Part shown: one piece after another, positions 48,310-58,040 of the stretch
Numbering within the stretch: the first letter of the stretch is position 1
How the letters are laid out: each line of letters opens with the position of its first letter
Origin: Polytrichum commune
Lineage: Eukaryota; Streptophyta; Polytrichopsida; Polytrichales; Polytrichaceae
Reading direction: 5' to 3'
Assembly (NCBI GenBank): GCA_950295325.1
Contig: OX485803.1
Span: forward strand, 60,591,554-60,655,553
Length of the DNA stretch: 64,000 nt
Position numbers and translations under genes: made by a program
Notes under the pieces: model-generated
Databases searched by the model: none
Told to the model about the DNA's origin: nothing
The model's input: only the letters and a program-made list of their open reading frames with translations

Positions 48310-49368
48310 TTTAGTGTGGCTCCCACATCGAAACTAGTGGGCTTACAAACCTTAAATATGCAAATTCACCTAACCTGGTTGGCCTAAATGTTTATGAGCT
48401 AATGGACTAAGTAACAATATAATAGCTAGCCATTAGCTTATAAACATTGAGGGGTTGTGCAATGATTTTCCCTTTAGTAACAATGTCCTCTTTCTCAATT
48501 CAATTCAATATATATGAGTTATTTCTATATGAATAATGTCATTTTTGTGTTTCATCCAAGTTGTTGTAAGGAACTGTGTTTATAGCTCCTAATTTATACA
48601 AACAAAACATTTATTGATGTTATCAAATGTTATGAGGGTGGCCTCCACATTGAAAACTCGTGTGGAGATTAGGCTAACTTAGTGGGCCATCGTGTGGACT
48701 CAATAACAACATAACAAAGGATCATGTAGTGTTTTTTCCTCCGGCAACAATGTCGCCCGTTTCCATCCAACTTTCAAGACACAAGTTATCTATATATGAA
48801 TAACATCAACATATGCAAAGAAAACCGTATTTTGCAGTTGTTGCAAACAACTATGCTAAGAGCTGCTAACTTATACATTAAAACAAAAAAAAAAATTAAA
48901 AAATCTTTGACAACATCAAAAGATGTTATCAAATCAACCTTCACATCAAACTTGTGCGCTTTTAAACCTTAATGAAAAGATTTCATGCTAGCTTAGTTGG
49001 CCACGAGATGGTGTGGACTACGTATCGACATATACTTAAGTTAGCCATCAACACAACCAAGGACCATGCAAAGCTTCTTCCTTTGGTGACAATGTCACCC
49101 TTTTTCAATCGAATTCCTCAGTATATAAGTTTTGTAGCATGAATAATGTCAAATGTTATATTAATAAGAAACTATGCTCGAAGCTGCTAACGTATACATA
49201 GTACGAAACATCTTTGGATGGTACCAAAGTATGTAATGAGAACATTGACCTCCACATCGGAACTAAGTTAGTTTGTGCGCTTGTAAAGCATAGTGAAGGT
49301 GGAGCTAACAAGTTACTTAGTTGGCCATGAGATAGTGTGGACTAAGTGACAACAACTGCAGTTAGCTA
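48310..49368. repeat. tandem array, about 310-bp unit, three full copies and a partial one
   Basis: Copies start near 48315, 48635, 48936 and 49244. Each opens with a CCACATCGAAACT-like phrase, then GTGGGCTTGTAAACC-like words, then TTAGTTGGCCA...GTGTGGACTAAGT, AACAATGTC.CC and ATGAATAATGTCA. The fourth copy breaks off at about 49367, after AGTTAGC, ten bases before the stop codon of the H1/protamine-like gene. The CCCACATCGAAACT phrase is reminiscent of plant LTR leaders, so the units may be LTR fragments; that is a guess. Confidence 0.7.
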
Positions 49369-49376
49369 GAAGAAGT

Positions 49377-49961
49377 CTAGCAGGGGATATGGCAATGCCG
49401 CCTCCGGTGACAGTGACGGCGCCTGTAAGCGCACTTGGCCCTGCACCTGCGTCTGCGGTGTCCTCGTCGTCGGCTGCGTCGCCGCCTGCGGCTCCTGCTT
49501 CTTCTTCTGCGTCGTCGGCCATGGCACCTGCGCCTGCGATGGCACCTCCTGCGACAATTCCTGGCATACCTGTGATGGGTTCGTGAATGGGTCTTGCAGT
49601 ATCCGGTCGGGTAGCGGTGCGTGCGTTTGGGGACGTCCTCCTTGCCGTCGTCGGCCTCGGAGCCCGCCTTCTTGTCGCTGGGCTTGGATGTGAGCTTGTA
49701 GACGTCACCCGACTTCTCGATCACCCCGGTCTGCACGAGCGTCTGCAATGCGGACGACAAGATCTTCTGGCTGGCGGGGTTCAGGGTCTCCTCGTAATTG
49801 GCCTCCAGGTGCTTGCGGATGTCGGTCAGGCTGGCCCCGTTCTGCTGCTTCAGGTGCAACATGGCGTCGCGCAGCAGATTGCACGTTGTGTTGGTTGTCG
49901 TCATGGCGCTGCGCAGCTTCGAGGAGGTGCCCGGCTTCGCCGAGAACTGGAATGTTTTCAT
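49377..49961 (-). CDS. linker histone H1-domain protein with protamine-like arginine/cysteine tail
   Basis: One open frame encodes 194 residues from the ATG at 49961; an alternative start is the ATG at 49904. The frame is open further upstream only from a GTG. Residues about 25-95 form an H1/H5 winged-helix domain: LLRDAMLHLKQQNGASLTDI, then ILSSALQTLVQTGVIEKSG, then VYKLTSK. A short acidic linker follows (about 97-108), then a histidine/arginine stretch. The last 59 residues hold 33 arginines, 8 cysteines, 7 histidines and only one lysine, in runs such as RRRCHRRRRCHGRRRRRR. An ordinary plant H1 has a lysine/alanine/proline tail. This layout fits a sperm protamine precursor derived from H1, as known from bryophyte sperm chromatin, and would act in the sperm nucleus, where cysteines could cross-link and cysteine/histidine could bind zinc. 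Sperm expression is inferred. The stop lies next to a tandem repeat, so the C-terminus may be altered. Confidence 0.8.
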   Translation of the reverse strand: MKTFQFSAKPGTSSKLRSAMTTTNTTCNLLRDAMLHLKQQNGASLTDIRKHLEANYEETLNPASQKILSSALQTLVQTGVIEKSGDVYKLTSKPSDKKAGSEADDGKEDVPKRTHRYPTGYCKTHSRTHHRYARNCRRRCHRRRRCHGRRRRRRSRSRRRRRSRRRGHRRRRCRAKCAYRRRHCHRRRHCHIPC

Positions 49962-50218
49962 TGCAAGATGAGGTATGCAGCTTGGATGGATGCAAGAGGA
50001 GGTGCCAAAGTGCACCCGGCGAGGTTAAAGGAAGAACAATCTATCTGTACAGGCTTAATCTACAGCGCTCTCCATACAAGGGAGCCGCTGTCCCCTCTGT
50101 CTAATACACAAGAGTGGAAGTGGCAAGAGATGAAGAAGTCGATCAGGGCTCTCAGCACAGCTAACTGACGCGACGCTGTTATTTGAATCGTCATGTGTCG
50201 CTTCCCCTCCTCGTCAAA

Positions 50219-50735
50219 GGGCGTGACTGTTCACAAGTGAACAATTGTGCACCACTTGGGTTTTGATTGATGCCTCATCAATGCAACGCTTGGCAATTCA
50301 CACTGAGCTTTTAGGGTCGGGGATTAGACATTTAGCGTTCTTGGACTCATGGAGTGGTCTGATGAACTAGACTACAATTTTTGTCGATTCAGCTGTGAAC
50401 CGGCCTCTTCGGACCTCAAATTCTCAGGGTTTCCTACATGGGGACTACATGCCCGTTGTTACATGTCTGATACCCGGCGTCAAAGGTTCGATGTAAATTC
50501 CCAACCGTTGCATCGATGAGGCATCGATCAAAAGCCAAATGGTGCACAATTAGTCTCACCATGTCTACTGCCAATTCTTTACCAGTCTTGGATTCATGTA
50601 GTGGTCTGATGATCTACATAACTTACCTTCGCAGCCGGGTATCGGACACGTAGCACCGGGGCATGTGTCCTATGAATAGCCCTTGTAATTCGAGGTCCGG
50701 TGGCCGGGTGGCCGGGCGGCCGTTTCACAGCATCA
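50219..50735. repeat. inverted and direct repeat cluster upstream of the H1/protamine-like gene
   Basis: About 50240-50302 (ATTGTGCACCACTTGGGTTT, then TGATGCCTCATCAATGCAACG) recurs in reverse complement at about 50492-50555. GATACCCGGCGTC near 50470 and GCCGGGTATCGGACACG near 50635 are also inverted. The phrase GTAGTGGTCTGATGA near 50600 is a direct repeat of GGAGTGGTCTGATGA near 50352. Together they suggest a rearranged fold-back element. It lies 260-770 bases upstream of the H1 start codon, where it could affect the promoter. Confidence 0.6.
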
Positions 50736-52520
50736 ACAGAAATTGGAGTCTAGATCTAGGTCATCTGACCACACTGCATGATTCTCAGAATGCTTATAAG
50801 TTGCCAGTAGAGATGAGTAGGCAGTGGTAGGAAGAGGAGAATGATTACCATGATGCTATTACGTCCGGCGATGATCATCAACACATATTGCTAGTTTGTA
50901 TATCAACATGCATGCTTACACAGAGGAGAAATAACCATATTCAAAGTGGTGCAAAAAACCCACATTCATAAATTGTATCGTCCGATGAACACATAAACCT
51001 TGCAGTGAGCTAAACAAAAACCTAGCGATTTCAAAGAAACCCAAACCAGTGAACTCAAGTAAATGTGGCGAAATTTGGTTCACATCCCAGAACCACCACA
51101 GGTGAGTGTTCACCATGTTGCACTATTATTACCTGGTCTAGTGAATTTTAGGTGACTAGTTTAGGAGTGGAACGCTTGCTTTCTCCTACAGGTTACGTAC
51201 TACATGAGGCCCCTGTGTTTGAAGAGACAGCACTTGAAGTGCTGCATGACCCACCTAATCTCAACTCTTGATGTCTGACACTCCTTGAGTTCTAATCAAG
51301 ATGCTCGAAGCCCGTAACTTTGTACTTTGATACCTGAGACGTGTGCAATCGTTTTGTCAACGAACAGCGTAGCTTGAGCTTTGAAATACTCAAGTACATG
51401 TTGTGAAAGAACTTTAATTAACACGGTGACATGGAGTGAACACTTTTCCTTAATCTCCCTGTTGTGACTGAGCTGCTACATTGAATGACGGAGCTTTGTC
51501 AGTATTATTGTCTCAGGGCGAAGACCTTAGCATGGAATGTAAATTAGCCTCCAAATCCGCGACATCTTCTTAAAAGCGTACCGATTTAGGTTCTACCTTA
51601 ATTCCAAACACAGCTCGCACTTTTCAAAGCAAGGTCAGAAGCTGAATCGTTCAGTCTACAACATAATTGAAAATCTGACTCTGATTGTAACGTGCGATAG
51701 AAAATTAGGAAAATTTGTAAATTTTCCCCCACAGGTGTACAACACATAGTCTTGTGTTTGCCTGCAAGAATCGATGTTGGATTCATCTGTACTTAATTGT
51801 TCATAATCCTTGCGTCCCAATAATTGGTGCCTTTTGCATTCGGAGACTTTGTGTTGCAATATATGGTACGTTTCTTAGGTATCAGTAATATCGGACACAT
51901 TTTCATTGGCTAATCGATACTCGGTCATACATAGTGCTCAGGCAGCGCTGTTTTATTTATTTTGCATAAAGATTGATCCCAACATGCGGTATTTTTCAAG
52001 CCAAAAGTGAAGGAGAAACCAATAATTCACTCTTTAAGTATACATCAAGTGACAAATTCTGAGAATAGGTGGTTCTATAAGCAGAGCCTGGGGGGAACTT
52101 ATGCATGTAAATATCAATATCTGAAATATTCTAATGCTAATGGAGGTGCCCTAGATCCTTGTGATCACATTTTGGAGATAATGTTGTGGAAAACTACATG
52201 ACAAATGAAATCCAATTATTTTTATTTTTATTCAGAACTAGATAAGTAGCATATGTGGGTCAATAAATATATATATATCATAAAACAGGCATGGAAATAC
52301 TAGCCTGGCGCTGAGATAATTACAGTCATGATTAAATATCACAAGCAGAATAAGTAGAGATCATCTTCTGTAATACAGAAATAATGTGAAGTCATATAGT
52401 TTTGATACTATTGAAATTGACTACCACAACACATTTTGATGATTTATACCTCTGCTTATTATTTAGGGGGAGTTACCACCTCGCGCGACTGTTGTATAAA
52501 CATCTTGAGCCGGCTGTGAA
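50736..52520. other. intergenic DNA, no gene recognised
   Basis: Moderate GC, no supported coding frame. An (AT)n run lies near 52270-52278. A TTTAG followed by GGGGAG near 52465-52470 could be a splice acceptor for the gene at 52521, but there is a stop in frame just before that ATG (52506-52508), so the coding region probably begins at 52521. Confidence 0.45.
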
Positions 52521-53357
52521 ATGAAGGACTGTCCCGGGGAGATAAGTGATGAGGAGAAAGAAAGAGCACTTATGATAGCCGAGGAGGAGCGGCTCCGTGA
52601 ACGGCCATTCCTCCACCGCACAGTCGATTTGATCATCGATCGAGAAACTATCGAGGGGAAAGTTCTACGGGAGCTCGGCAACAAAATCACCGGACACCCA
52701 CCAGTCAAAAAATGGGACCTACGCATGGTGACCACTAAAGAGAGGGACCGCGGCATCGGCGTGCCGACCCCGCGTGAGCAATTTGATAGAGATATGAAGG
52801 CAAAGGAGCACCGGAAGCGAGCCATGTCCGAGTGCGGAGCGCCCAAGCCACCACCTAAGCCCAAACCCCGCCGATGCTCCAACAAGCCGAAACTAGACAA
52901 CTGGTTGGGCCGGCGGCGGTCGAGGGCCCGAGCATCCATGCTCGTGCATCGGACCTCAGTAGCCGGAGCCCAGAGAGGATCCGCGTTGCTGCAACGTGGG
53001 TCCATATTCTTCGACCATAAGAGGGAGTCCATACGGCGAGCCTCGGTGAGAAGACAGAGCCAACAACTGGGCGGGACAGATGTGGCAGCCCTGGAAGCCG
53101 CAAAGACCGTCACGGGTGTCAACCTCGACAATGTGGTCGACACGTCGTTCCCCGTGCAAGTGGCGTCGGATTCGCTTGGAAAATACAAGGAGAAGGTTGA
53201 CAATCTCGCAGCAAACACAGGCCCACTTTGGGATCCCCGCTTTTTCCGGGACTGGAAAACATACAAACATGATATGCCTTACACTAAGTTCTTCCGCACA
53301 GAAGATTACTTGCAGAACCCCTTGAGTACCTACAAAGCAGCCCTCCATAACATGTAG
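52521..53357 (+). CDS. unrecognised basic 278-residue protein
   Basis: An open frame from ATG 52521 to TAG 53355, bounded upstream by an in-frame TGA at 52506. I do not recognise the family. The N-terminus is acidic and charged (SDEEKERALMIAEEERLRER). A central basic, proline-rich stretch (about 100-125, PKPPPKPKPRR) leads into an arginine/serine-rich segment (about 130-180) with repeated RAS/RGS/RRAS words that look like basophilic-kinase sites. The C-terminus is aromatic and acidic (LWDPRFFRDWKTYKHDMPYT, then FFRTEDYLQNPLSTYKAAL). No signal peptide, membrane segment or catalytic motif is seen. Codon-level composition is gene-like and GC-rich against AT-rich surroundings. The pattern of short motifs spread along a basic chain resembles microtubule-associated or ciliary accessory proteins, but this is only an impression. 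The neighbouring H1/protamine-like gene makes a sperm role worth testing. The 267-residue frame on the opposite strand is a shadow. Confidence 0.65.
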   Translation: MKDCPGEISDEEKERALMIAEEERLRERPFLHRTVDLIIDRETIEGKVLRELGNKITGHPPVKKWDLRMVTTKERDRGIGVPTPREQFDRDMKAKEHRKRAMSECGAPKPPPKPKPRRCSNKPKLDNWLGRRRSRARASMLVHRTSVAGAQRGSALLQRGSIFFDHKRESIRRASVRRQSQQLGGTDVAALEAAKTVTGVNLDNVVDTSFPVQVASDSLGKYKEKVDNLAANTGPLWDPRFFRDWKTYKHDMPYTKFFRTEDYLQNPLSTYKAALHNM

Positions 53358-53783
53358 AGTGATTCTTCAATCAACAGCAGCGACTTAATTTGAATTTCAT
53401 TTTTTTGTGATTCCAGTGGCAATTCATGCCATTGAAGAAGTAAAAATACACCACATTGGCAACCAGGTACCCGTACATCGGGTTCAGGAGGGAGATCGAC
53501 ATTGAAACTCCAAAAATGGCCTGAAATGTAATCTCAAGAAGTGAGTGACCAAGACACCTAGAAACTAGACATGAACCAAACACAATGACCACGTGCTCCC
53601 CCCACAAGTCAATTTTCGGGAATCGCATGAAAGGCACCATAGTCTACCAAGAGCTATGTCAAAAATACAACTTGAAGTAGCATTCACAACTGCACAACCT
53701 AGATACAAACATAATTCAGACAATTGGCCACCCTCCCCACAGCTCGTACACAGTGGTCGACAAAAACAATCTCCCTCGATGAT
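53358..53783. other. 3' flank of the 278-residue gene; possible exon remnant on the minus strand
   Basis: On the minus strand TTTCAG followed by GCC near 53519 looks like a splice acceptor, and two frames after it stay open for 45-60 codons. Neither has a recognisable domain, so I do not call a gene. The region lies just downstream of the tentative last exon of the Sel1-repeat gene. Confidence 0.35.
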
Positions 53784-53848
53784 TTATAGCACCAAGAACT
53801 GAGGAAAGCACTGATCTACTCCAGCAGCATGTCCAGCACCTGCTACTT
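53784..53848 (-). CDS. tentative last exon of the Sel1-repeat gene
   Basis: Read on the minus strand, a CCTTTCAATGCAG acceptor is followed by 65 bases that continue the phase left by the exon at 55486-55555. They give about 21 codons (starting EVAGAGHAAGVDQ across the junction) and end in TAA. With the two upstream exons this makes 351 coding bases, an exact multiple of three. It is supported only by phase and splice words; the intron would be 1.6 kb. Confidence 0.25.
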
Positions 53849-55485
53849 CTGCATTGAAAGGGATTCAGAGGATTTAAAGAACTGAGGCAAACAACTGCCA
53901 GTGATGATCCCAGAGAGTCCTGTAGATTTCACTTGGGAAGGAAAGTGGGCCTAAATCAAGAGTAACTAACCCAGTTCTCCAAGGATATTTAAATAGAGTA
54001 GAATGAGATGATTAGCAAATCCATATCAAGGCCGCAGCCATCTTGCTCATAATCTTAATAAAGTGAAGAACCTTTCTACCCTAAATGATTAGAGGACCTC
54101 TCAATTGTGTTGCCCCGAGAACAGCCAAATTCTTTAAAACAAGTATCTTTTGGTTGTTCATCCTTAGATGCACCACAAATAGGTCTCCTTGCCTTGAATC
54201 ACTTAATCAGAAGTTAGCAATCTAGGTTCCAAATGCAAGTTCGTAGAGCAAGCAGTATTACTAATTGCTGTGATAGCTGTGATGAGCAAACACTGATTGT
54301 TAATAGCCTGCAACTACATAAGGAGAGAACCAGAGGTTGCAAAGAAAATAGCATTCAAATAAGAATCTTGTGAAACACTACCACATAAAAGCCATCAGCC
54401 ACATGCATATCTCCAACACTGATTCAAATCAGGATTCTTTTGAACCCTTTATTCACATGGAAAAGGCCTCGTGTTGGTTAGTACTGTGACCATGATTGCT
54501 ACCTTGTCATTACTCCCTATCTAATTACATCTACAAAGATGCAAAATGTGGGGTATGACATGTCCCCTTACATCTAACCAGACTAATACCGCAAGGTTCA
54601 GAACTAGTCTGCGGGTGTGATGAGCTTTTAGGTGCCAATGCTCAGCCGACGATTGCCTACCACACCCGGATCCCAGCTAGATCGTCAGAGCTTTTATAAC
54701 ATAGCTATGAAAATTTTAAAGTAGATCAGTGCAGTCTTCAAGTGGCCCAGAAAGGCAAGGGTTTCTGGTTGCCAGTAGAACCTCACCACTGAAAAGTATA
54801 GTACATCTTAGCCAATCAAAATTACTGAAATTTTATCCTTGTTCACGTCGTCCTAGATTCATCAACTTAGTCGAGTTCCAGTTGCTGTCGCAACTGTGGT
54901 CTTGGGACGCTGGCTTCAATGCCAATTTGATTGAAAATGGCAACTGCCAAGAGTAGAAAGCGCTCACATGAAGCCCCCTCAGGCCAAAAGATCTCCGTCA
55001 GGTTCACAAAATAAAATGCTCCAATTCACTGTTGCTTTTTTGGAGAATCAGAAGTGGTAGCCTGGTTACACTCCGAGCCTGTGAATGGCAAGTGAAAAAA
55101 GATAACAAAAAGTCATCCTGTAGCATCGGTACCACATTTGCGCATTCACCCACATGCTACAATGTCAGAACAGATTCCCTACTTAGGCTTCAAACTGGTG
55201 TAGTATTTGCATGTAGCAGCAACACAGTAGCATCTTTTCAGATTTCAGGTTCCTCCATGTAAGAATCAACCGATCTGCCAACTGTCATTGACATAACCAA
55301 CATGGACTCACTCGGGGTTAGGTTTCATGGCAGGAAGAAGAAACAGAATAGACTCCACCACATCCCCTTAAAAAAGGCCTATTTTGTGCAATATTAAACA
55401 AATGTCCACATAGTACGTGTGTGTTGGAGGGGGGAAGGGGGTTCAGTAACTAAAATCATGAAGCCATGCATAAATATGCACATAC
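53849..55485. other. probable intron or flank of the Sel1-repeat gene
   Basis: No other exon could be supported. A second acceptor-like site (GTAGTTGCAG, near 54310 in complement) would end the protein after two codons and is an alternative to the exon at 53784. Confidence 0.4.
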
Positions 55486-56410
55486 CAGATAAAGACGCAA
55501 GCATACTGCGAGCCTCCATGTCTGTCTCAGCTGCTTTTTGAAGCCAACACTTGCCCTGCACTCACAAGTGTGCCCCTGTAAGGAAGGAACCCCTTATGTT
55601 CTCCTACAGGAAGTTTTTTAACAAGACAATCCCAACTACCCCCTCTTCGGACGTAGAATTTGTAAGAACTAAGGTTGTCCACCTGATTCAGTTACTTATC
55701 TTGAAAGGACACCTATATTTAAGTGGAGTGTGGTTAGGTGTGGATCTAAGAACAGACAGCACAAAGACACATGTTTAAAACAAATTGGAATATGTTCAAA
55801 ATTTTGTTAACCATTCCAGACTCAAACAGTCAACATAATTGGCACAGCCTATGTGACCAAGTTATGGCTCCGTGACCATCACCTTTAAAAATACATATCA
55901 ATTCAGGGTGGGCTCCAAATTTCTCTACGATTGAACAGCCAAAATTTAGAGTTCACAAATCAGAGTTGTACTTCATAGACACGAAATAAGACTCGTCTAC
56001 ACTATCTGCATTTTAAGGTGTCAAAATGACAGAAGCATAGCTGCAGCCTACTACTGTTTATGATCCTCACAACAATCTTCCTTTACAAGCATTAGGGATT
56101 ATTCCATCATTTTGACCAGACAATAATTTATTCAAAGCTTTCCCAAGATAGTCAACTTTAAAATCCTATGCACCACCACAAATTGGTCTTTTACCTTTTT
56201 CACATTAAGAGGCACACCATAACCTGAACAGAACATCTGACCAACAAGGCATTGGCTCGAGGTGTCCCCACTCTTGGCTGCCTTCAATGTTTGCTCAAAC
56301 CAGCGTCGCTCGCACTCTGCCACAACCTCCCTCAATGGCATGGCCTTTGCAAATTGGGGTTCCTGAGTAGTTTCTATAGCCTTGACCTTGGCTGGCTTCC
56401 GATCAGGCAT
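55486..56410 (-). CDS. Sel1-repeat (TPR-like) small plant protein, two exons
   Basis: Exon A (56195-56410, 72 codons from ATG 56410) begins MPDRKPAKVKAIETTQEPQ. It holds the conserved plant block PLREVVAECERRWFEQTLKA, then AAKSGDTSSQCLVGQMFCSG and YGVPLNVKK, a typical Sel1 repeat start. It has an AG acceptor one base before the ATG and a GTAAAAG donor. Exon B (55486-55555, 70 bases) follows a TGCAG acceptor, continues GKCWLQKAAETDMEARSML and completes the Sel1 repeat; the donor is GTATG. Sel1 repeats make alpha-helical solenoids that bind other proteins. The family is present in flowering plants as short proteins of about 120-150 residues with unknown function. The intron between the exons (56194-55556) contains a piece of the GGATCTAAG MITE family at about 55722-55775. 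Whether the 3' end is complete is uncertain. Confidence 0.75.
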
Positions 56411-57996
56411 CCTGTTGGAAGTAGAAAAACTGGATTTTAGACAATTCACTTAACAGATAGGAAGTGACTGGAATCAGTCAGAGAGTCTAGAATAGTAGCA
56501 GTTAATATGGGAACCGACCAGCACTTGAGAAAGAGCTTGTTTCTTCAAACTAAGCGCTAGTTACTTATTTTTAATAACACCCCACCACCCCAAAGAAAAA
56601 AGATAAGAAAAAGTTCATAGACAACCTCTCAATCATACCTCTGATATCCGGCATTCCAAACTTCCAAAGACTTACAAAAAAAATTTAATTCGCCCCTTCT
56701 CACAGATTAATTTTAAGCCAACAAGCATGGCTTTTATGGTAGCAAGAGATTATCTCAAACTGTCCTGAACCCAGCTGTTGACTTCTTTAAGACTTTCAGA
56801 TAATAACACAGATCCAACAAAATAGAATAAGAAAGAGGATGCAGAACAGCGGGGATCAATATGGTACATGCATTGCTTAAAATACATTACCATTTTGTAC
56901 TGAGATTGTGATGCAACCTTACAGATTATTTCGAATTTCCGTTCTTGTGATATGCTAAGCCCAAAGCATGACTCATGCAAATTCAATATCACGTCAAGAC
57001 AAACATGTAGTTGACCTAGGTTGACAGCTATGTATAGTCACCCAGTTTATGAGGGGCCGACTGTTTTTATACATTCCAACTTTCAGCCCTTTTCAAAATC
57101 AAAAGCCCAAGAAAATCACTTGCCTTATTTGTGAAGATTATGATATACAAAGGAGAAGGAAAGAAGGACCTACTCAAAACGCAATCAAGACACGCTGTAT
57201 GCTTCTGTACATTCAATACCATTCAGGGACCCTCAATACCAGTCCACGGAAGTCAAATTTCCACGTCTGTTAGATAATCCTTCTCCACTAAAATCCTAAA
57301 CCGACTGGAAATTATCATAACTATGATACCTCATTCTTTATATTACAATTGAAACCAACATAACAAATTTGATGCAAACATGGCCACATAATAGTTTCTA
57401 TGACTCAAGTTTAACATTATTTGAATGCATAGGACTGTTGATCATGAGTATTGCTCTAAGTAATGATCATGCTTTCTGTTCATCTGATGGGAGCACAAAT
57501 CCAGACGTTGGCACACTGTGAAGTGCAAACTGAAACAAAAAAACAAACAAACAAACAAACAAAGAGGAAAAGGTCAAGCTGGTCTTCCATGAAGACAACC
57601 ACAAGCTCAAAAAGGCTTTTTCTTGTTCTTTTTTTAAACACACACACAATAAGAGCAACCATCTACAAAGCCTCATGACCGAATAAATCCCAAACTGAAT
57701 GCCCACCAATCTATAATCCAGTAAACTAATCTTATATGTAAAGAACACATTTTCAGGGACTCAAATCGTTGACTTGTGAACACAAAAGATATAGACTTCC
57801 ATTCAGCCGAAAACTTCGACATCCATGGCTGCACAGGGATTGTACAGTGAGATGCTGCAGACAGTGATCAAAAGATCTTTTCAAGAACCCAAGGTATTAA
57901 AATTGACAAAGAAGGTATTCTGGCAAGAATTCAAGTCCATTGCTCATCAAAGCCCTTTTCTCCTGATGATTTTTAGGGTTCCAAAACGCAGCTCAC
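56411..57996 (-). other. probable long intron of the Sel1-repeat gene
   Basis: The sequence between the exon at 56411 and the donor at 57995-57996 has no supported exon. It contains an (AAAC)n microsatellite at about 57537-57562. The open frame on the plus strand at 57825-58097 is a shadow of the leader exon region. Confidence 0.4.
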
Positions 57997-58040
57997 CTGA
58001 TAGGATATGCTTCAATGCAGGGAGTCCACCAGTGCGGCAT
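57997..58040 (-). CDS. possible leader exon of the Sel1-repeat gene
   Basis: On the minus strand an ATG at 58040 opens MPHWWTPCIEAYPI, then a clean donor (CAG, GTGAGC at 57996-57991). Joined to the acceptor at 56411, the last split codon becomes arginine and the frame enters MPDRKPAK without a stop. It could encode 15 extra N-terminal residues or simply be 5' leader with translation starting at 56410. An in-frame stop lies upstream of the ATG. Confidence 0.4.

Noticed and set aside
49313-49708. Alternative minus frame of the H1 tail (Ala/Asp-rich, 131 residues)
   Set aside because: It is not joined to the H1 domain and starts inside the coding region; kept only as a clue to how the arginine tail arose.
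52463-53266. 267-residue open frame on the minus strand opposite the 278-residue gene
   Set aside because: It is the antisense shadow of a GC-rich coding region; it shows no domain, and the plus frame has an ATG start and better composition.
53371-53640. Minus-strand frame with a hydrophobic stretch near the 278-residue gene's 3' end
   Set aside because: A possible exon by its acceptor word, but two frames are equally open and no domain or partner exon could be found.
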